From contig CABTAA010000014.1 in assembly GCA_902482615.1 (NCBI GenBank), positions 1 through 15,692 of the forward strand: a stretch of 15,692 bases of DNA, in the 5' to 3' direction. How positions within the stretch are numbered: position 1 is the first letter of the stretch; every line of letters begins with the position of its first letter. This DNA comes from an uncultured Collinsella sp. Lineage in GTDB: Bacteria > Actinomycetota > Coriobacteriia > Coriobacteriales > Coriobacteriaceae. The position numbers were made by a program, and so were the translations under genes. This document shows positions 6,914-14,383 of this stretch, piece by piece. Under the pieces are notes generated by a model, which ran no database searches, was not told the DNA's origin, and saw only the letters and a list, made by a program, of their open reading frames with translations.

Positions 6914-7262
6914 AGCCCCGCATGTCGTCCCGGTTGGAGCCGGGATGAGCCCTCAGGAAGCACTGCATGAAGTAGCGCATCCGGTTCACGGGCCCCAGCG
7001 GGTTCTGGCCGTCGGGAACGCCCTTGAGCAGCTTCGCGTTGTAGTGCTGGCTCTTCAGTGACAGATTGTTGACGGGAGCCGTGTGGCGCCCGAACGTCGC
7101 CAAGGTCTTCGCCCTGCTTGTCTTGCCAAGGCCCTCCCGGATGAAGATTGAATTGCCTGGCTCATCGCAGCCGAGCGCGACACGGCCTCTACCCGAGACC
7201 ATCATCTCTACACATAGCCCATCATTCGACAAGAACGCGCAGTTTGCCCTGCATAGGCGCAT
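6882..7262 (-). CDS. Cys-containing protein of unknown function
   Basis: The 126-residue product starts at ATG 7262 with a good ribosome-binding site (GGAGGGGG, 5 bases upstream). Its codons have GC-rich third positions, supporting a real gene. The N-terminus has spaced cysteines (4, 8, 17, 32), which could bind metal. The C-terminal half includes NPLGPVNRMRYFMQCFLRAHPGSNRDDMRG. No family is recognised. It lies beside, and convergent to, the ATPase/nuclease module, so a link such as modulator or antitoxin is possible but unproven. A terminator-like hairpin sits in its leader. Confidence 0.55.
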   Translation of the reverse strand: MRLCRANCAFLSNDGLCVEMMVSGRGRVALGCDEPGNSIFIREGLGKTSRAKTLATFGRHTAPVNNLSLKSQHYNAKLLKGVPDGQNPLGPVNRMRYFMQCFLRAHPGSNRDDMRGCGYESARGQA

Positions 7263-7291
7263 GGTGTCCCCCTCCGCCGCAAGAGGTGAGC

Positions 7292-7336
7292 AAAAGAGAG
7301 GCTCCCCTCGCCACTACCGGACAAAGGGACCTCTCT
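7292..7336 (-). terminator. Terminator-like hairpin after the exporter operon
   Basis: Read on the minus strand, 7330-7336 pairs with 7295-7301 (7 bp) and 7326-7328 with 7304-7306, with a small internal loop. A run of four T follows (7292-7295). It lies 126 bases downstream of the ABC exporter stop and ~30 bases upstream of the next minus-strand start, so it may end the operon or attenuate the small gene. The rest of 7263-7462 shows no convincing gene. Confidence 0.55.
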
Positions 7337-7462
7337 GGGGAAACACGCTATAAAACCTTCTTGCCGGGCGGTCGAGTACAGCACCGACGGCGTACCCGTG
7401 GAGACCTACCCAGAGCCCACGCCATTTCAAGTTTCTTGGTCTTCAACGCCACAATCCGATAA

Positions 7463-9097
7463 TCATCCAGCCGTCGAAATGACCTCGTCACAGGCGGCAA
7501 GCATCTCCTCGTCATGAGTGACAACGATTACAATATGGTCTCTCTTAATTTCATGAAGCAATTTGATCAGCGCGCCTCGACTCTTCGCATCAAGTGCTGA
7601 GGTCGGTTCATCAAAAAGCATAACGTCCGGCGATTTCAACAGCTGTCTCACAATTGCAATCTTTTGCTTCTCGCCGCCGGACACCCCTCCTTTCCCGCCG
7701 TCAAGCATCGCCGTTGCCCCGTTCTCCACAGAAGCAACCATTTCGTCTAGCCCCAATATGACAAGCATCCGATTCAGCTTATCCATCTCGTAATCATCAG
7801 AAAGCAGCGTAAGATTATCGAGAATCGTCCCCTCAACGATAGGGGGTTCTTGCTCCGTAATGCTGACTCGACACCGCCGCAATGCATATCGATCGATGCA
7901 ACGCTGTGACACCCCGTTGTAGCGAACGGCCCCTTCTGTGTCATCTGGATATAGCCCCAATATCACTGACAGCAGCGAGCTCTTCCCCGAACCATTCGGC
8001 CCCGAGATTCCATATAGCCGACCCCTGGAAAACGCGAGCCCCTCAATGCTTAACGCGACCCTTTCCGCCCCTGGATAACGTAGCTTGATGTTCTCTAGAC
8101 GGATTTCCTCAATCGGACCAAGCGCCAATTTGCCATTCGCTTCCACCGGGACATCCCAAATTCTTTTCAGCCGCTCATAGCATACGCGATTAGTCTGGTA
8201 ATCCCTTCCCCAGCCCAACAAATACTGTACCGCTGAGCTTAAGTTCGAATAATATCCAACAGCAGTCACGAGAAAACCAGGCAACAGTCTCCCGCCCATC
8301 ACTTCAACCGCGCCCACAGCAAGAAGACATCCTTGAGCGGCGGAAGCGACCAACGCGTTGCCAAAGGTAAATCTAGACCCTACTTCCTGATTTGCTCTCA
8401 TCGTTGGATAGAGCCCATTAAAAGCTTCGACCAGTACAGCGCGGGACCTATCGAACAAAGCATGTTTGCGGATGAAATCAACTTTCTCCAACTGATCTTG
8501 TAGACAGGAAAAAAACCTCGCGCTCTGCTCTTGTACGTCAAAACTTCTCTCAAACAGCCTTGCGCGTGAAACCGCATAAAAAGCGGCACTCGCTGCCGCA
8601 AGAACAAGGCAGACCACACTCAACTTGATATTCAGGCTACCGAGAACAAACAGGGCGGACAAAAGGGTGATAACGTTGCTTGAAACCCCCACAACCGAGT
8701 TGATTACGAAGATGACAAGGTCATTAGCGTCGTGATTGATTTGCTGGTTATAATACGACGCGTTGAAGCCCTCGAAGAATGCCTGGGGAAGGTGCTTCAC
8801 GTGCTCAAGCGTATCCGCATTTAAGCCGAACCCCGCATGCGACTGAAGGTTGATGTACAGCATCTCTGAGCAATACACTAGTCCCGCTCGAACCGCTTGG
8901 ACCGCAACCAAAATAAGGCAACAAACGAGAACGGCGGCAAGATCGGCGCTGGCCGGCATCGCCAATCGGTTTACCACTATGCCGGTAAGAAAGGGACCCG
9001 CAAGCGCAAGCAGCCCGACCAAAACTGTTACGACAAGATAGGCGTAGAATCGACCGCCCAGTATATATTTTCTACAGAGATTAAGCATCAGCCTCAT
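7463..9097 (-). CDS. ABC exporter with fused membrane and ATPase domains (peptide export)
   Basis: About 544 residues from ATG 9097; a GTG at 9109 is an alternative. The N-terminal ~320 residues form an exporter-type membrane domain with about six hydrophobic segments, the first two near 18-43 and 55-78. The ATPase domain has Walker A GPNGSGKSS (~366-374), signature VSGGEKQKIAI, Walker B VMLFDEPTSALD and H-loop VVTHDEE, all intact. There is no N-terminal C39 peptidase domain, so it would not remove a leader peptide itself. The gene overlaps the end of the radical SAM gene by 17 bases, so the two are co-expressed. It probably exports the modified peptide, working as a homodimer in the membrane. 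It is the last gene of the minus-strand locus. Confidence 0.88.
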   Translation of the reverse strand: MRLMLNLCRKYILGGRFYAYLVVTVLVGLLALAGPFLTGIVVNRLAMPASADLAAVLVCCLILVAVQAVRAGLVYCSEMLYINLQSHAGFGLNADTLEHVKHLPQAFFEGFNASYYNQQINHDANDLVIFVINSVVGVSSNVITLLSALFVLGSLNIKLSVVCLVLAAASAAFYAVSRARLFERSFDVQEQSARFFSCLQDQLEKVDFIRKHALFDRSRAVLVEAFNGLYPTMRANQEVGSRFTFGNALVASAAQGCLLAVGAVEVMGGRLLPGFLVTAVGYYSNLSSAVQYLLGWGRDYQTNRVCYERLKRIWDVPVEANGKLALGPIEEIRLENIKLRYPGAERVALSIEGLAFSRGRLYGISGPNGSGKSSLLSVILGLYPDDTEGAVRYNGVSQRCIDRYALRRCRVSITEQEPPIVEGTILDNLTLLSDDYEMDKLNRMLVILGLDEMVASVENGATAMLDGGKGGVSGGEKQKIAIVRQLLKSPDVMLFDEPTSALDAKSRGALIKLLHEIKRDHIVIVVTHDEEMLAACDEVISTAG

Positions 9098-10028
9098 TTT
9101 GCCCCGCACCCCGTTTTGCCGTATTCATCATCTGGGAGAGCAGCATTTTTTGCTCGGCATCATACCGGAAGGAAACGCAACGTTTCCCCTCACCGTTTAA
9201 GGCGTGGTTGGGGCACCCTCCCATGCACATGGGAAAAGCAAAGCACTCTTGGCATTCCGGGTCATCCGGCTCATATGCCATCCAGTTAATCATGTTCTTG
9301 CTCAACATTGGCGGCTCGAAAATAGTTCCGACCCTCCGCTCCTTCATTCCAATGTCATCCCAGCACTTATACAAATCTCCGACGGGATCAACCACGTACG
9401 AGTTGATTCCAACGGCGCAACATATCCCGAAATTCGTCCCACCAAAAGGTTGAACTTTGAAGCCCCGCGCAATTGCCCTTTTATAAAACTCAGTCTCCTC
9501 ATACGAGAACTCTTTTACAGTAAAGCAGTGGCTGTCGTTCGCACATACCTGATTGATATCGTCAACAGGGGCTAAATAGAAGTGAACCTTATTCATCAGG
9601 CCATTTAGCTCGAGATAATCCAATAGCTCTTGAGCGGCCTCGATGTTGGTCTTGTCGACGTTGCTCCTTATCGAAATATCGATGATGTCGGCACACTCTT
9701 TGACGTTCTTGAGAATACGTTCGTATGTAGGGCTTCCGTCGTGAAGAATCCTTCTCGAATCGTGATCCGACTTCGATCCATCTATAGTCACTTGCGCGCT
9801 CGTCACACCACATGCCGCGAGCCTCCTTGCAACATCAGGCGTCAGCAGATAGCCATTTGTCACTATCGATGCGGAATATTCACACGTTGGCCCCACGACA
9901 TCTTTCAGATCCGACGTAATCCGTTCGATCATCTTCATTCCGAGCAGAGGCTCGCCGCCGTACCATCCAACTGAGAGACTTGCGATACCAGGATAGTAAT
10001 CTTTCACGAACTTGGAGAGCTGTGTCAA
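9081..10028 (-). CDS. Radical SAM/SPASM peptide maturase, C-terminal part (split gene)
   Basis: This 315-residue frame holds most of the radical SAM barrel and the SPASM domain. It has the SAM-binding GGEP (24-27), TNGYLL, TIDGSKSDHDSRR, and C-terminal cysteine sets: GICCAVG...DPVGDLYKCW, then Cys259, 262, 268, 272 and 284 in CQECFAFPMCMGGCP...RC. These should bind two auxiliary 4Fe-4S clusters, as in sactipeptide and ranthipeptide maturases. It lacks the CxxxCxxC motif, which is at the end of the upstream ORF in another frame. The overlap is TTGA (TTG start at 10028, stop of the first ORF at 10025). The TTG is only 1 base after AGGAGG, which is poor for initiation. A one-base frameshift in a single ~430-residue gene is therefore more likely than two genes. 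Alone, this half cannot hold the SAM cluster. Confidence 0.85.
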   Translation of the reverse strand: MTQLSKFVKDYYPGIASLSVGWYGGEPLLGMKMIERITSDLKDVVGPTCEYSASIVTNGYLLTPDVARRLAACGVTSAQVTIDGSKSDHDSRRILHDGSPTYERILKNVKECADIIDISIRSNVDKTNIEAAQELLDYLELNGLMNKVHFYLAPVDDINQVCANDSHCFTVKEFSYEETEFYKRAIARGFKVQPFGGTNFGICCAVGINSYVVDPVGDLYKCWDDIGMKERRVGTIFEPPMLSKNMINWMAYEPDDPECQECFAFPMCMGGCPNHALNGEGKRCVSFRYDAEQKMLLSQMMNTAKRGAGQNEADA

Positions 10029-10378
10029 ACCTCCTCGCCCATCGTCGTGTACGCCTGTCCCTTTTCATAGCAGTAGGGACAGCAAAAGTTGCAAGCCATC
10101 GTTGGCGCAATGGTAAGGGACAGAGCAGTATTCGCAAAGCGCGCGGCGCGACTTTGCAACCTGATCTCCCCAAGCTCGTCCCTCTCCTCATTGACTAGGA
10201 TGCCTCCCCTTATCAGCTCCGCGACAAGATCATCGGCATCCCGAACGTCCCCTTCTTGAATCCTTTTGAATTTCTGCGCGTATTCCGGATTTAACGACAG
10301 GATGCCGCCGGTTCGCGCATTCATGATAAGAAGACTTCCGTTATGTTCATGCACCACATTAAATTGCGACAGTTTCAC
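10025..10378 (-). CDS. Radical SAM peptide maturase, N-terminal part (split gene)
   Basis: The 117-residue ORF starts at GTG 10378. Its first ~75 residues (FNVVHEHNGSLLIMNARTGGILSLN...; ELIRGGILV) look like the peptide-binding or winged-helix region often found at the front of RiPP radical SAM enzymes. LTIAPTMACNFCCPYCYE follows, giving the cluster motif CxxxCxxC at Cys96, Cys100 and Cys103. The frame ends at TGA 15 residues later, and the rest of the enzyme continues in the -1 frame. A programmed -1 shift is not well supported: GTT does not re-pair as GGT in the new frame, although a GAGGAGG sequence sits just upstream. The enzyme is expected to be inactive unless the break is a sequencing error or is bypassed. 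Confidence 0.82.
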   Translation of the reverse strand: MKLSQFNVVHEHNGSLLIMNARTGGILSLNPEYAQKFKRIQEGDVRDADDLVAELIRGGILVNEERDELGEIRLQSRAARFANTALSLTIAPTMACNFCCPYCYEKGQAYTTMGEEV

Positions 10379-10509
10379 TTCGCACCATCTCCATTTCCAA
10401 TCAAATCCATATCGACCCTCAGACGCTGCGCATACGCCAGCGCACTACCTTCTTCGATAAAAACTGCACGAAAGCAGCAATAGACATGCGAGCGACACGA
10501 TGACCGCAT
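10375..10509 (-). CDS. Possible tiny ORF coupled to radical SAM gene
   Basis: A 44-codon frame runs from ATG 10509 to a TGA whose bases overlap the GTG start of the radical SAM ORF. Its first half overlaps the permease 3' end in another frame and has no ribosome-binding site, so it is probably fortuitous. A shorter version from ATG 10410 (MDLIGNGDGAK, with AGGG 6 bases upstream) lies wholly in the gap. It might be a coupling leader or, less likely, a minimal precursor. Confidence 0.15.
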   Translation of the reverse strand: MRSSCRSHVYCCFRAVFIEEGSALAYAQRLRVDMDLIGNGDGAK

Positions 10510-11233
10510 GGCCGCATGCAGCCATCAGGACCGTCCCGCCGGCAGCCCCGCACGCCCTCATCCAATAAGCCATGTGAACCGGGGGTAAAACGGTTGGGAA
10601 ACTCATCGCGATAACAAGGCCCGCGAACGTTGCGACCAGCAAGGCTCCCGACACAAGAGATCTGATCCTGAACACCTCATATGCAACCGCAACCATCAGC
10701 GTATAAGCGGCGTCTATAACGATATTCGACAGGAGTGCCGAGGTCACATTACCAACCGTAAGGCTGTCTAGACCGCTTCCGGAGCACACGGCAAAGACCG
10801 CAGCGACACCGAGAGTAAACACGATGTAGGGGCACAGCGTATACACTTCGCAAGCCAATGTCTTTGCCGCAAACAGCTGCCAGCTGCGGAAGCCCCGAGC
10901 AATCGAAACTCCCCTTGCCGACACGCTCGTCGCATCACCGAATAGCGTCCCCGCCACAACAACAGAGACGATTGGGAAGAACACCGTATGCGCCATGGAG
11001 ACGACACTTAGCCAGGAAGAGATACCCGTTGGCCCAACCCCTATCGAGAAAAGATAGCCCGGATCGGCGGAAAAGCCAAAGAACTGGCCCTCTCCCCCTG
11101 CGGAGACCCATGCGCCGGACCCGGCAAACACATAAATCCCCGCGATGCCCAAATACATCAGCGCTATTATCACGGCGAGTTTCATTCTCCTTGCGCGGAA
11201 CAGTTCCGCCCTGACCGACATCCCAAGATTCAT
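10445..11233 (-). CDS. ABC-2-type transporter permease
   Basis: The 262-residue membrane protein starts at ATG 11233, sharing ATGA with the stop of the upstream permease; AAGGA lies about 10 bases before it. A longer ORF reading to 11599 overlaps that permease and is rejected. A cytoplasmic start (MSVRAELFRARRMK) is followed by about six hydrophobic segments: IIALMYLGIAGIYVFAG, WLSVVSMAHTVFFPIVSVVVAG, CPYIVFTLGVAAVFAVC, a segment near VIDAAYTLMVAVAYEV, LVSGALLVATFAGLVIAM, and VLMAACGHAVIVSLACLLLLSC. This fits the LanE/LanG or BcrB-like half-size permeases used for peptide-antibiotic immunity. It would pair with the next permease and the ATPase. It is specific to this locus and translationally coupled. 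Confidence 0.75.
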   Translation of the reverse strand: MNLGMSVRAELFRARRMKLAVIIALMYLGIAGIYVFAGSGAWVSAGGEGQFFGFSADPGYLFSIGVGPTGISSWLSVVSMAHTVFFPIVSVVVAGTLFGDATSVSARGVSIARGFRSWQLFAAKTLACEVYTLCPYIVFTLGVAAVFAVCSGSGLDSLTVGNVTSALLSNIVIDAAYTLMVAVAYEVFRIRSLVSGALLVATFAGLVIAMSFPTVLPPVHMAYWMRACGAAGGTVLMAACGHAVIVSLACLLLLSCSFYRRR

Positions 11234-12048
11234 CGAACCGCCGTCCTTACAAATAGCGAGACGAGCGCAACTCCAACCGACACAAGCACAGTGCCGCCCG
11301 CATACAGCAAAACCTGAATTACACCAACATTCTGCATACTCAGGGAACACAGGTTCATCAGGTAATACACGGGCGAGAGCATGAGCAGCAAGCTGGGCTG
11401 ACCGCTTCCGTATGTACTTGGGAACCACACCATCACAAATGTCGAAACCGCTATTGCAACGACGCTGCTCGCCACCACACTCCTCGTGAGCAAATACAGG
11501 GCGAAGGTAGCGGCGTACATCGAAATGAGCAGCAGCGCGATCATCAGCGCAATCGATACAAATTGGGCAAACCCTGAGCACGAGGCCCCAACGTCCCATT
11601 GGGCCATCTTGGTTAAATACAGCGCAGTCGTAGAAAGAAGATACACGGCACCGACCAGAGTGCAGTTCACCAACAGCTTCGTGATCACAATCGCCGCCTG
11701 CGACACCCCTCGCGATCTCGATACGGCGTAAGCCACGGATTCAAAGTCTCTCGACGTAGCGTAAACCGCGTAGAGAATCGTCACCGGAATCCAGACCACT
11801 GTAGACGCGAAAGACGTCCGGGCAACAGAGCCCAAAACGTCCCCTGCATCCACTAGGTTTCCAATAAAACCTATAGCCCCTCCAAGCGTATACGGGTCAT
11901 CACCGGCGACCATGATCAGCACCTCAGACGAAGTCGCAGCCGCAACCACATACAGCACAGCCGCAAGCGCAATCATCAGAGCGGTCGCCGGGTGCCTGGC
12001 GAGCAACCATACCTCGCTCCGAAAAGCTGAGATGAACTCGCGTTTCAT
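11230..12048 (-). CDS. ABC-2-type transporter permease
   Basis: The 272-residue membrane protein starts at ATG 12048, overlapping the ATPase stop as TGATG; a GTG at 12051 is the alternative. A short cytoplasmic N-terminus (MKREFISAFRSEVWLLAR) precedes six hydrophobic segments. These include ALMIALAAVLYVVAA, STVVWIPVTILYAVYA, LVNCTLVGAVYLLSTTALYL, FVSIALMIALLLISMYAATFA, VVASSVVAIAVSTFVMVWF and LLYAGGTVLVSVGVALVSLF. The SRDFESVAYAVSRSRG stretch after the second is typical of ABC-2 permeases, where a short cytoplasmic helix contacts the ATPase. With the neighbouring permease it forms a LanFEG/BcrAB-like unit, probably protecting the cell from its own peptide or moving it out. The N-terminal loss in the partner ATPase would leave it unpowered. 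Confidence 0.77.
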   Translation of the reverse strand: MKREFISAFRSEVWLLARHPATALMIALAAVLYVVAAATSSEVLIMVAGDDPYTLGGAIGFIGNLVDAGDVLGSVARTSFASTVVWIPVTILYAVYATSRDFESVAYAVSRSRGVSQAAIVITKLLVNCTLVGAVYLLSTTALYLTKMAQWDVGASCSGFAQFVSIALMIALLLISMYAATFALYLLTRSVVASSVVAIAVSTFVMVWFPSTYGSGQPSLLLMLSPVYYLMNLCSLSMQNVGVIQVLLYAGGTVLVSVGVALVSLFVRTAVR

Positions 12049-12716
12049 CACAGCTCGCTCTCTCGACCGATGAGCTCCGAATAAAACTCCTCAAGGCTCT
12101 TCCTATGAGAATACGCCTCCGCAACCCTCACACCTGCGGTCGAGAGCGCTTCGATTGCAATGCCCCGCCCTTCCTTTTTCTCCTCATAGCGCATAAGGAC
12201 GCTGCCGTCCGGCAGAAAAGAATGTGAGGTCTCATCTCCGAGAACCAATCTCGTTCGCTCCAGATCGTCCACATGCAACACGAAACCACCGCGGCATGAC
12301 TTTTCCAGCTGAGGTGCGGTCATCCTTCGAATGAGGCGACCATGACTTATGAAGAGGTAATCAGTTGCCAGCTTGTGCATCTCCTCAAGATTGTGGCTGG
12401 ATACGAGAATCGTTTTACCTTGATCTTTGTTAAGATGCGTAAGGATTTTTCTTACTTCGACTATCCCCATCGGATCCAGGCCGTTTGTCGGCTCGTCCAG
12501 GATCAACAGCTCCGGATCGCCCAGCAACGCTATGGCCAGATCGAGACGCCTCCTCATTCCCATTGAGAAGTTCTTCACTTTCTTCCCGCCGGCCTCCCCC
12601 AAACCGACGGTTGATAACACACCGTCGATGGAACGATCGGTGGGAAGCCCCCACTCAATACAGCACAGGAAATGACTCTCTCGTTCCCCAGTGACGCGGC
12701 GAGAAATACAGGCCAC
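12048..12716 (-). pseudogene. ABC transporter ATPase, 5'-truncated (Walker A lost)
   Basis: The remaining ~220 residues match BcrA/LanF-type ATPases from just before the signature onward: GLPTDRSIDGVLSTVGLGEAG, signature NFSMGMRRRLDLAIAL, Walker B ELLILDEPTNGLDP, H-loop VSSHNLEE, then a C-terminal regulatory part. The first ~75-90 residues, with the phosphate-binding Walker A loop, are missing. Residues such as TGERESHFLCCIEWGLP look like the family's usual TGREN..L segment, so the break lies near 12715-12725. A 14-bp hairpin follows at once on the upstream side. No ribosome-binding site fits the open frame's first codon, and without Walker A it cannot bind ATP normally. Loss of the locus's start, with its promoter and perhaps a precursor gene, is inferred. 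It is coupled to the permease by a TGATG overlap. Confidence 0.8.
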
Positions 12717-12734
12717 TGCAGGACGTTGAATGAA

Positions 12735-12766
12735 CAGCCCGTGAAAACCGTTGTTTTCACGGGCTG
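12735..12766. terminator. Perfect 14-bp hairpin at truncation point
   Basis: 12735-12748 pairs perfectly with 12753-12766 around a CGTT loop. On the minus strand it follows the XRE gene by 31 bases but has only a weak T-rich tail. On the plus strand a T6 run starts 14 bases later. It is probably the terminator of the DUF2975/XRE pair. It may also mark a recombination joint, because recognisable ATPase sequence begins just beyond it. Confidence 0.5.
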
Positions 12767-12797
12767 CACCTGCTCAATACTTTTTTATTCTCCAGCC

Positions 12798-13127
12798 TCA
12801 GTCGTCTCTAAGATCGACCACGTAAACATGATCTGACTCCAGGACCGGGTCATCACCCGTCGCGGTCGCCCTGCTCAGCGCGTTGCGGGCGCGCCGCGTC
12901 GCCAGTTCCTCAAGTTCTCTTTCGTTGACGCGCTTAATAAGATCGCCAGGCTGGCAATCAAGCTCTACGCAAATATCCAGCAATGTCTTTAACCTAATTG
13001 CCTTCACCTTGCCATTTCGTATTTTTGAGATACTTGCCGGTGTGTGCCCGGTCGCCCGAATGATATCCGTACTCGTCTTTCCGCGTCGAAGCAATAAGCT
13101 TTCAAGCTCAATAATCAGATAGTCCAT
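12798..13127 (-). CDS. XRE/Cro-type HTH regulator (YozG-like)
   Basis: The 109-residue protein starts at ATG 13127 with GAGGGG 5 bases upstream; the open frame to 13208 lies inside the upstream gene and is ignored. Residues 1-65 form the helix-turn-helix (LESLLLRRGKTSTDIIRATGHTPASISKIRNGKVKAIRLKTLLDICVELDCQPGDLI). This matches the HTH_26/YozG group, which normally has the GK-K-AIRL-TL--IC--L-CQPGDL ending. The C-terminal ~40 residues are charged and of unknown role. It lies 8 bases after the DUF2975-like ORF, the usual partner of this regulator in Firmicutes and Actinobacteria, so the two form an operon. It probably represses that operon, but no operator was identified. Confidence 0.88.
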   Translation of the reverse strand: MDYLIIELESLLLRRGKTSTDIIRATGHTPASISKIRNGKVKAIRLKTLLDICVELDCQPGDLIKRVNERELEELATRRARNALSRATATGDDPVLESDHVYVVDLRDD

Positions 13128-13135
13128 GCCGCCCC

Positions 13136-13414
13136 TCACACCAAATCCTCGGTCTGGTCTTGAAGCAGAGCTCCGTAGCGCCCTATCGCAGAAATCGAGA
13201 AGCAGCAAACGGCCCCCAGCACAGCACCAATATCTATGGGCAGGGCCAGGTTTTCAAACATCGAATAGGCGTTCCCCAGCAAGTCGAAGGGGCCAATCAC
13301 TATCGAAAGAAACCCCGGAGAAAACAAGAGGTCACCTATTGCCGCTGCAACAAACAGCCACCCGATAATCGAGATTCTTCGAGCATGCGAAAAGGGTAAA
13401 GGGCGATTCGCCAT
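13136..13414 (-). pseudogene. DUF2975-like membrane protein, C-terminal part (frame split)
   Basis: The frame reads FSHARRISIIGWLFVAAAIGDLLF (from ~13388), then INIDI-type text (LALPIDIGAVLGAVCCFSISAIGRYGALLQDQTEDLV). The ARR..IGWL helix and the final RYGA-LQ-..D are typical of the second half of DUF2975 proteins. The ORF's own ATG at 13414 gives MANRPLPF, out of line with the family, so the true reading comes from the upstream ORF by a one-base shift within about 13390-13405 (run TTTACCCTTTT). DUF2975 proteins are small four-helix membrane proteins of unknown function, usually beside a YozG-like regulator, as here. Confidence 0.72.
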
Positions 13415-13676
13415 GAGCCATGTCCATGCTGATTCCCCGCAGGGTCCATGTGGCCCCTCCGGAAATCAGAAGATACATCAAAGGAACCACTACGGAAACC
13501 GTCTTTGATGGATCATATAGGTTTCCTTGAGCAGCCATAAGCCCAATGGAAATAACCACCACCACCGAACAGCAACACACCGCTATAAACAGCGCCGTAA
13601 ACAGAATCCCAAGCCTTCTTCCGAGAGTCATCATCTTCTGGATGGACTTATCGATCTTCTGGGCGCTATTCACCAC
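13332..13676 (-). pseudogene. DUF2975-like membrane protein, N-terminal part (frame split)
   Basis: A GTG at 13676 (or 13673) follows AGGAGG by 4-7 bases. The first ~85 residues hold two membrane helices (LGILFTALFIAVCCCSVVVVISIG and VVPLMYLLISGGATW), then LRGISMDMAHGESPFT, the point where the family has its conserved short cytoplasmic turn. After that, in-frame text (LFACSKNLDYRVAVCCSGNR) is unrelated to the family, whereas the other frame continues it. Together the two ORFs make one protein of about 180 residues, the expected size. The split is a single-base indel, either a real inactivation or a sequencing error in a homopolymer-rich stretch. Confidence 0.72.
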
Positions 13677-13725
13677 AGCTCCTCCTAAAGCAATCAGAGG
13701 TCTTCTTACTTACTGTTTTTCCTAC

Positions 13726-13731
13726 ATTGTA
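13726..13731 (-). promoter_or_regulatory. Candidate promoter -10 of the DUF2975/XRE pair
   Basis: On the minus strand TACAAT (13726-13731) lies about 50 bases before the GTG start. No good -35 is seen at 16-18 bases. The gap 13735-13926 beyond it shows no gene or RNA that I can support. Confidence 0.3.
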
Positions 13732-14004
13732 ACGAACTCGATAAGAAGAGGGTCGCTTCACGCCGCGCAATCCCGAACTCCAAGCGTTTCTCATCAGCAT
13801 TGCCCATCTTTCGAGTCGAAATTCAAATCCAGTTTCTTATCGCATGCTGAAATCAACCCGAACTGGATGTGACTGGAAAACAGCGCGCTGCGTCGGTCGC
13901 GCTTTCCCGAGCGACTCTGGCACAACAGACGATATGAGTTGAACATTGGGGCCTCTCCCCTTGCAGCTCTCTCGTGGGTCGGGCGACAATGGTCGTACCA
14001 TCAA

Positions 14005-14375
14005 CCGCGGCCGCGCGCTGCGGGCCCTCGGCCTCGGCTGCGTCGTCGGGGCGGTCCCGAAGATGCACCGGCCCGCGGCCGACCGCGGCCGCAAGAACGA
14101 CCGCCGCGACGCCGAGTGGCTGGCACGCATGCTGGCGCGCCGCAACGTCGTCGAGGTGTGGGTCCCCGACGAGCGCCCTCGAGGACGCGCGCGACGACCT
14201 GCAACACGCCAAGCAGCGGATGTCGAAGTTCCTGCTGCGCCACGGCCTCGTCTTCGACGAGACGACGCCGGCCGGCAGGCGCAGGGGCGCCTGGACGGGG
14301 GCCTACTGGGACTGGACGGAGTCCCTCTCCTTCGACGAGCCCGACGACGCCGCGGCCCACGAGCACTACATGGAC
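14005..14375 (+). pseudogene. IS110-family transposase fragment, internally deleted
   Basis: Starting at about 14015, RALRALGLGCVVGAVPKM...RKNDRRDAEWLARMLARRNVVEVWVPDE matches the central region of IS110 (DEDD, RuvC-like) transposases, including the conserved NDRRDAE..AR segment with a catalytic-type Asp. Near 14172 the frame changes and residues are missing. The other frame then gives ALEDARDDLQHAKQRMSKFLLRHGLVFDETTPAGRRRGAW..AYWDW to about 14370. N- and C-terminal parts, including the DxxxE start and the Tnp20 domain with its Ser, are absent. It cannot be active. Confidence 0.78.
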
Positions 14376-14383
14376 GGAAATGA

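Noticed and set aside
7340..7462. Plus-strand coding-like stretch (VEYSTDGVPVETYPEP)
   Set aside because: Short, without start or ribosome-binding site, and not recognised. At most a gene scrap.
10015..10045. Programmed -1 frameshift in the radical SAM gene
   Set aside because: No heptameric slippery sequence; the P-site GTT would have to re-pair with GGT. A mutation or sequencing error explains it better.
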